Assembly: GCA_934373235.1 (NCBI GenBank)
Contig: CAKROW010000097.1
Coordinates: 1 to 7,637 of the forward strand
DNA from: an uncultured Blautia sp.
GTDB taxonomy: Bacteria > Bacillota > Clostridia > Lachnospirales > Lachnospiraceae
DNA length: 7,637 bases
Reading direction: 5' to 3'
In this document: piece after piece, positions 3,586-7,637 of the stretch
Layout: each line of letters begins with the position of its first letter
Numbering within the stretch: position 1 is the stretch's first letter
The notes under the pieces: generated by a model
Told to the model about the DNA's origin: nothing
Seen by the model: only the letters and a program-made list of their open reading frames with translations
The model's database searches: none
Made by a program: the position numbers and the translations under genes

Positions 3586-5744
3586 TCAAACTGATGAAAT
3601 ATCTGAAAAAATCAGCCGGTTACATAGTGCTGATCATCGGGCTTCTTTTTCTCCAGGCATACTGTGACCTGTCTCTGCCGGATTATACTTCCAACATTGT
3701 CAATGTGGGAATCCAGCAGAAGGGTATTAAAGACAGTGTACCGGAGAAGATCAGAAAGACTTCCATGGACAGCCTGAAACTGTTTATGGATAAGGATGAA
3801 AGGGAAAGGGTTGAATCATTTTATGAAAAGGAGGGAGATGATCTTGTATTAAAAGACAAGGTATCTTCCGATGACAGGGAGAAACTGAATACAATATTCA
3901 GCAGATCCATGATGATCGTTTTATCACTGACATCAGACAGTGACGAGGCAAAGGCAGCGCTTTCAAAGATGGAAATTCCGGAAGGAGCCGATCCGGTGGC
4001 AGCGCTTTCAAAGATGCCGGAAGAAGCACTGGCAGCAGTGAAAGAAAAGATCAGTGAAAAGATTGACAAGATGCAGGATTCCATTATCACCCAGGCAGGG
4101 GTGTCCTATGTACGGGCTGAATATGAAGCCATGGGTGAAGATGTGGATGCCATTCAGATGGATTACATGAAATCTACAGGTATCCATATGATGCTGATGG
4201 CACTGGTGATCATGGTGGCAGCCGTATCCGTGGTATTTCTTTCTTCCAGGGTGGCAGCATCCCTGGGACATGATCTTCGTGGCATGGTGTATAACAAGGT
4301 GATCGGATTTTCCAGCAGGGAATATCACAAATTTTCCACTGCGTCTCTGATAACCAGATGCACCAATGATATCCAGCAGATCCAGCAGGTCATGACCATG
4401 ATGTTCCGTATTGTTCTTTATGCGCCTATCCTTGGTATCGGAGGTGTGCTGCATGTACTGAATACAGATTCATCCATGACATGGATCCTTGGTGTGGGCG
4501 TGGTGCTGATCCTGTTTGTGATCGGAATGCTGTTTATGATCGCAATGCCCAAATTTACAGCTTTACAGACATTGATCGATAAGCTGAACCTGGTGACCCG
4601 TGAGATCCTTACGGGTATTCCGGTCATCCGTGCATTCAGCCGTGAGGAACATGAGGAGGAGCGTTTTGAGAAAGCAAACCGCGCTCTTACAAAGACAAAC
4701 CTTTTTGTGAACCGCTGCATGACTTTTATGATGCCTACCATGATGCTGATCATGAATGGTATTTCGGTTCTTATCATTTACAGCGGATCTTATGCGGTAG
4801 ATAACGGAAGTATGCAGGTTGGCGATGTTATGGCGTTTATCCAGTATGCAATGCAGATCATCATGTCATTTCTGATGATCACGGCAATGTCCATCATGCT
4901 TCCGAGAGCCAATGTATCTGCAAAGCGTATCAATGAAGTCCTGGATACGGAAGTAAGCGTATGTGACCCGGAGAGTCCGGTGAAACCTTCTGAGAATGTG
5001 AAAGGTGAGATCGAATTTGACCATGTAAGCTTTGCATATCCGGAGGCTGGCGAAAATGTTATTACGGATATCTCCTTTAAGGCAGAAAGAGGTGAGACAG
5101 TAGCTATTATCGGAAGTACAGGTAGCGGCAAGAGTACACTGATCAATCTGATCCCCAGATTTTATGATGCTACAGAGGGATCTGTGAAGATAGATGGTGT
5201 GGATGTCCGAAATATGACGCAGAAGGATGTACGTGACAGGATCGGATATGTTCCACAGAAAGGCGTACTTTTCTCAGGAACCATTGATTCCAATATCCGT
5301 TACGGAAAAACAGAGATTTCAGATGATGCGGTGAAGGAAGCGGCAGAGGTTGCACAGGCCACAGAGTTTATTGACATCAAGCCGGAGAAATACCAGTCTC
5401 CTATTGCACAGGGAGGAACCAATGTTTCCGGCGGACAGAAACAGCGTCTTTCCATTGCAAGGGCCATTGCAAAAGATCCGGAGATATTTATCTTTGATGA
5501 CAGTTTCTCAGCACTGGATTTTAAGACAGACAGCACCCTCCGGAAAGCGCTTAAAGAGTATACCAAGGAAGCAACAACAATTATCGTGGCACAGCGTATC
5601 AGTACGATCCTTAACGCAGATAAGATCATAGTGCTGGATGACGGACATATGGCAGGAATCGGAACTCACAGAGGACTGCTGAAATCCTGCGAGGTATACC
5701 GTCAGATCGCTATGAGTCAGTTATCAGAGGAGGAATTGGCATGA
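3582..5744 (+). CDS. Type IV ABC exporter half-transporter, degenerate-site subunit with extracytoplasmic insert
   Basis: A 720-residue membrane ATPase, longer than the usual 570-620 residues because of an insert. TM1 is near 12-30. Residues 35-197 are a charged, helical region presumably outside the membrane. TM2 to TM6 lie near 200-221, 272-293, 300-322, 378-400 and 412-440. The nucleotide-binding domain (about 476-715) has A-loop Tyr486, Walker A GSTGSGKS at 511-518, Q-loop Gln559, signature VSGGQ at 615-619, and Walker B FIFDD ending at 640. The catalytic Glu is replaced by Asp640 and the switch His by Gln671 (VAQR). These changes mark the degenerate-site member of a heterodimer, like TM287 or BmrC. 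It overlaps the MarR gene by 4 bases (GTGA) and the partner subunit by 4 bases (ATGA), so translation is probably coupled. It should export a hydrophobic or amphipathic substrate; which one is not shown. Confidence 0.95.
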   Translation: MIKLMKYLKKSAGYIVLIIGLLFLQAYCDLSLPDYTSNIVNVGIQQKGIKDSVPEKIRKTSMDSLKLFMDKDERERVESFYEKEGDDLVLKDKVSSDDREKLNTIFSRSMMIVLSLTSDSDEAKAALSKMEIPEGADPVAALSKMPEEALAAVKEKISEKIDKMQDSIITQAGVSYVRAEYEAMGEDVDAIQMDYMKSTGIHMMLMALVIMVAAVSVVFLSSRVAASLGHDLRGMVYNKVIGFSSREYHKFSTASLITRCTNDIQQIQQVMTMMFRIVLYAPILGIGGVLHVLNTDSSMTWILGVGVVLILFVIGMLFMIAMPKFTALQTLIDKLNLVTREILTGIPVIRAFSREEHEEERFEKANRALTKTNLFVNRCMTFMMPTMMLIMNGISVLIIYSGSYAVDNGSMQVGDVMAFIQYAMQIIMSFLMITAMSIMLPRANVSAKRINEVLDTEVSVCDPESPVKPSENVKGEIEFDHVSFAYPEAGENVITDISFKAERGETVAIIGSTGSGKSTLINLIPRFYDATEGSVKIDGVDVRNMTQKDVRDRIGYVPQKGVLFSGTIDSNIRYGKTEISDDAVKEAAEVAQATEFIDIKPEKYQSPIAQGGTNVSGGQKQRLSIARAIAKDPEIFIFDDSFSALDFKTDSTLRKALKEYTKEATTIIVAQRISTILNADKIIVLDDGHMAGIGTHRGLLKSCEVYRQIAMSQLSEEELA
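3953..4016 (+). repeat. Two 19-base exact direct repeats inside the exporter insert
   Basis: GGCAGCGCTTTCAAAGATG occurs at 3953-3971 and again at 3998-4016, exactly 45 bases (15 codons) apart. Both copies are in the same frame and encode the core AALSKM (residues 125-130 and 140-145 of the first ABC subunit). The pattern suggests an in-frame duplication within the extracytoplasmic region. Confidence 0.85.
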
Positions 5745-7564
5745 GTCAGCAGAGACGAAGAGGCCCTATGGGCGGCCGGGGAATGGGTCCCACAGAAAAA
5801 GCCAAGGACTTCAAAGGTTCCATGGTTAAATTGTTCCGCTATATGGGAAAATATAAATTCCGCTTTATCCTGATGTTTATCTTTGCAGTGGCAGGTACTG
5901 CTTTTAATATTGCAGGTCCGAAGATCCTGGGAAAAGCTACCACAGAGCTGTATACCGGCCTGGTTGCAAAGGTGAACGGGACAGGCGGTATAGATTTTGA
6001 AAAAATTGGAATGATCCTTTTGTGGACGCTGGGCCTGTACCTGGCAAGTGCATGCTTTTCCCTGATACAGGGTTTTGTCATGACAGGAATTTCCAATGAT
6101 GTGACCTATAGTCTGAGAAAAGAGATCTCAAAGAAGATCAACCGGCTTCCAATGAATTATTTTGAGAGCCGTACCAACGGAGAGATCCTTTCCAGAGTGA
6201 CCAATGATATTGATACACTTCAGATGAGTATCAACCAGAGTCTGACCCAGCTTATAACATCTGTGACAACACTGGTGGGAGTATTTATCATGATGCTTTC
6301 CATCAATGTATGGATGACACTGGCAGCTCTTGTGATCCTGCCGGTTTCCATGGTTATCATTAATACGGTGATGAAACATTCCCAGAAATATTTCCAGGCA
6401 CAGCAGGAATATCTGGGAAAAGTAAACGGCCAGGTTGAGGAGAATTTTGGCGGCCATGATGTGGTAAGAGTATTCAACAAAGAAAATGATGTTCTGAAAG
6501 AATTTGAGCAGGATAATAAAAGGCTTTATGATTCTGCATGGAAATCACAGTTCTTTTCCGGGATGATGATGCCGATCATGCAGTTTGTGGGAAATCTGGG
6601 ATATGTTATGGTGGCACTTCTTGGCGGCATCTTTGCCATCAGGGGAACTATAGAAGTTGGTGATATTCAGTCATTTTTCCAGTATATCCGTAACTTTACA
6701 CAGCCGATTCAGCAGATCGCCCAGGTTACAAACCTTCTTCAGTCCTCTGCTGCGGCTTCTGAGAGAGTTTTTGAATTTCTGGAAGAACCGGAGGAGCAGC
6801 AGCCGGAAAAACAGGATTCCATTGACGGGCTGAATGGAAATGTTCAGTTTGAGCATGCAAAATTTGGTTACAGCCCGGATAAGATCATTGTCAATGATTT
6901 TTCCGCTGATATTCATGATGGACAGAAGATCGCTATTGTAGGCCCTACAGGAGCAGGAAAGACTACCATGGTCAAACTGCTTATGCGTTTCTACGATGTA
7001 AACGGAGGAAGTATCAGGGTTGATGGCCATGATATCCGCAATTTCAACAGAAGCCAGCTACGTGAATTGTTCGGAATGGTGCTTCAGGATACCTGGCTGT
7101 TTTCCGGAACGATCATGGAAAACATCCGTTATGGAAGGCTGGACGCCACAGATGAAGAGGTGATCGCAGCAGCCAAGGCGGCACACATCCACAATTTTAT
7201 CATGCAGCAGCCAGGTGGTTACCAGATGGTTCTGGATGAGGAGACCAGTAATGTTTCACAGGGACAGAAACAGCTTCTCACCATTGCAAGGGCTATTCTT
7301 GCGGATAATAAGATCCTGATCCTGGATGAAGCTACTTCTTCTGTTGATACCAGAACCGAAATGCAGATCCAGAAAGCTATGGATAACCTGATGAAAGGAA
7401 GAACAAGTTTTGTTATCGCTCACAGGCTCTCCACGATCAAAGATGCTGATCTGATCCTTGTTATGAAGGACGGAGATATCATTGAGCAGGGAAATCATGA
7501 GGAGCTTCTCGCCAGAAAGGGATTTTACGCAGAGCTTTATAACAGTCAGTTTGAACGCAAATAA
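5741..7564 (+). CDS. Type IV ABC exporter half-transporter, catalytic-site subunit
   Basis: A 607-residue membrane ATPase of usual length. A cytoplasmic N-terminal tail rich in Arg and Gly (SQQRRRGPMGGRGMGP) precedes six membrane segments near 40-60, 88-112, 168-187, 190-210, 275-298 and 305-330. The nucleotide-binding domain (about 366-603) has A-loop Tyr377, Walker A GPTGAGKT at 401-408, Q-loop Gln449, Walker B ILILDE with catalytic Glu530, D-loop SSVD at 533-536 and switch His561. Its signature is VSQGQ (505-509) instead of LSGGQ, as in TM288-type subunits. Its Walker motifs plus the partner's VSGGQ should form the working ATP site, while its own signature completes the degenerate one. AGGAGG lies 7 bases before the ATG, which overlaps the partner's stop as ATGA. 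It is the last complete gene of the operon, and no terminator is seen before the window ends. Confidence 0.96.
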   Translation: MSQQRRRGPMGGRGMGPTEKAKDFKGSMVKLFRYMGKYKFRFILMFIFAVAGTAFNIAGPKILGKATTELYTGLVAKVNGTGGIDFEKIGMILLWTLGLYLASACFSLIQGFVMTGISNDVTYSLRKEISKKINRLPMNYFESRTNGEILSRVTNDIDTLQMSINQSLTQLITSVTTLVGVFIMMLSINVWMTLAALVILPVSMVIINTVMKHSQKYFQAQQEYLGKVNGQVEENFGGHDVVRVFNKENDVLKEFEQDNKRLYDSAWKSQFFSGMMMPIMQFVGNLGYVMVALLGGIFAIRGTIEVGDIQSFFQYIRNFTQPIQQIAQVTNLLQSSAAASERVFEFLEEPEEQQPEKQDSIDGLNGNVQFEHAKFGYSPDKIIVNDFSADIHDGQKIAIVGPTGAGKTTMVKLLMRFYDVNGGSIRVDGHDIRNFNRSQLRELFGMVLQDTWLFSGTIMENIRYGRLDATDEEVIAAAKAAHIHNFIMQQPGGYQMVLDEETSNVSQGQKQLLTIARAILADNKILILDEATSSVDTRTEMQIQKAMDNLMKGRTSFVIAHRLSTIKDADLILVMKDGDIIEQGNHEELLARKGFYAELYNSQFERK

Positions 7565-7637
7565 GCAGAGCAATCGCATTTATGAGCATGGAGCGAAGCG
7601 GATTGCGAATGTATCAACAACACCGGCAGTGCTACGT
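7565..7637 (+). other. Right-edge flank, no terminator visible
   Basis: No hairpin with a T-run follows the last exporter gene. GCAATC (7570-7575) and GATTGC (7601-7606) are 6-base inverted arms 25 bases apart. A frame from ATG 7582 (or 7588) stays open to the window end, reading MSMERSGLRMYQQHRQCY, but has only a weak ribosome binding site. It is cut by the edge, so it is not called as a gene. Confidence 0.2.

Noticed and set aside
5350..5631. Second plus-strand frame inside the first ABC exporter gene
   Set aside because: It overlaps the signature and Walker B coding region in another frame, without a domain or its own ribosome binding site.

Overview
The window looks like chromosome from a low-to-mid GC, Gram-positive Firmicute, most likely a gut Clostridium-cluster organism of the Lachnospiraceae type. 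This is inferred from protein style only: a small DUF4250 gene, strong AAGGAGG-type ribosome binding sites with TTG and GTG starts, and a MarR plus two-half ABC exporter operon whose first subunit carries a large extracytoplasmic insert. No rRNA, tRNA, CRISPR array, transposase or phage gene is visible.

Layout. (1) 60-233, plus strand: a 57-residue DUF4250 protein of unknown function, then about 120 bases with no convincing gene. (2) 352-392: a rho-independent terminator that works in both directions and closes both the DUF4250 gene and the minus-strand operon that follows. (3) 394-1987, minus strand: a two-gene DrrAB/NodIJ-like ABC-2 transport operon (ATPase, then permease). It has a clear promoter at 2099-2127 and a leader of about 105 bases containing two overlapping inverted repeats. 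(4) 2188-2742, plus strand: an exported, C-terminally membrane-anchored single-domain protein that I read as a Shp/NEAT-like heme-binding surface protein. It is divergently transcribed from the ABC-2 operon, and the two -35 boxes lie on top of each other. (5) 2743-3045: a gene-free stretch with a strong terminator, a 42-base imperfect palindrome, an AT-rich tract, and a promoter with a MarR-type operator. (6) 3046-7564, plus strand: a three-gene operon of a MarR regulator and two type IV ABC exporter half-transporters, joined by 4-base stop/start overlaps. (7) 7565-7637: flank with no terminator before the window ends.

How the parts work together. The two half-transporters form a clear heterodimer. 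The first has a degenerate catalytic site (Asp in place of the Walker B Glu, Gln in place of the switch His) but a normal VSGGQ signature. The second has normal Glu and His but a VSQGQ signature. Together they should give one competent and one degenerate ATP site, as in BmrCD and TM287/288. The MarR protein probably represses its own operon through the inverted repeat at 3014-3031. A MarR-ABC-ABC operon beside a Shp-like heme-binding protein recalls the streptococcal PefR-PefC-PefD heme/porphyrin efflux system. The most interesting hypothesis here is therefore that this is a heme or porphyrin handling locus; the sequence suggests this but does not prove it, since the same operon layout is also common for drug and peptide exporters.
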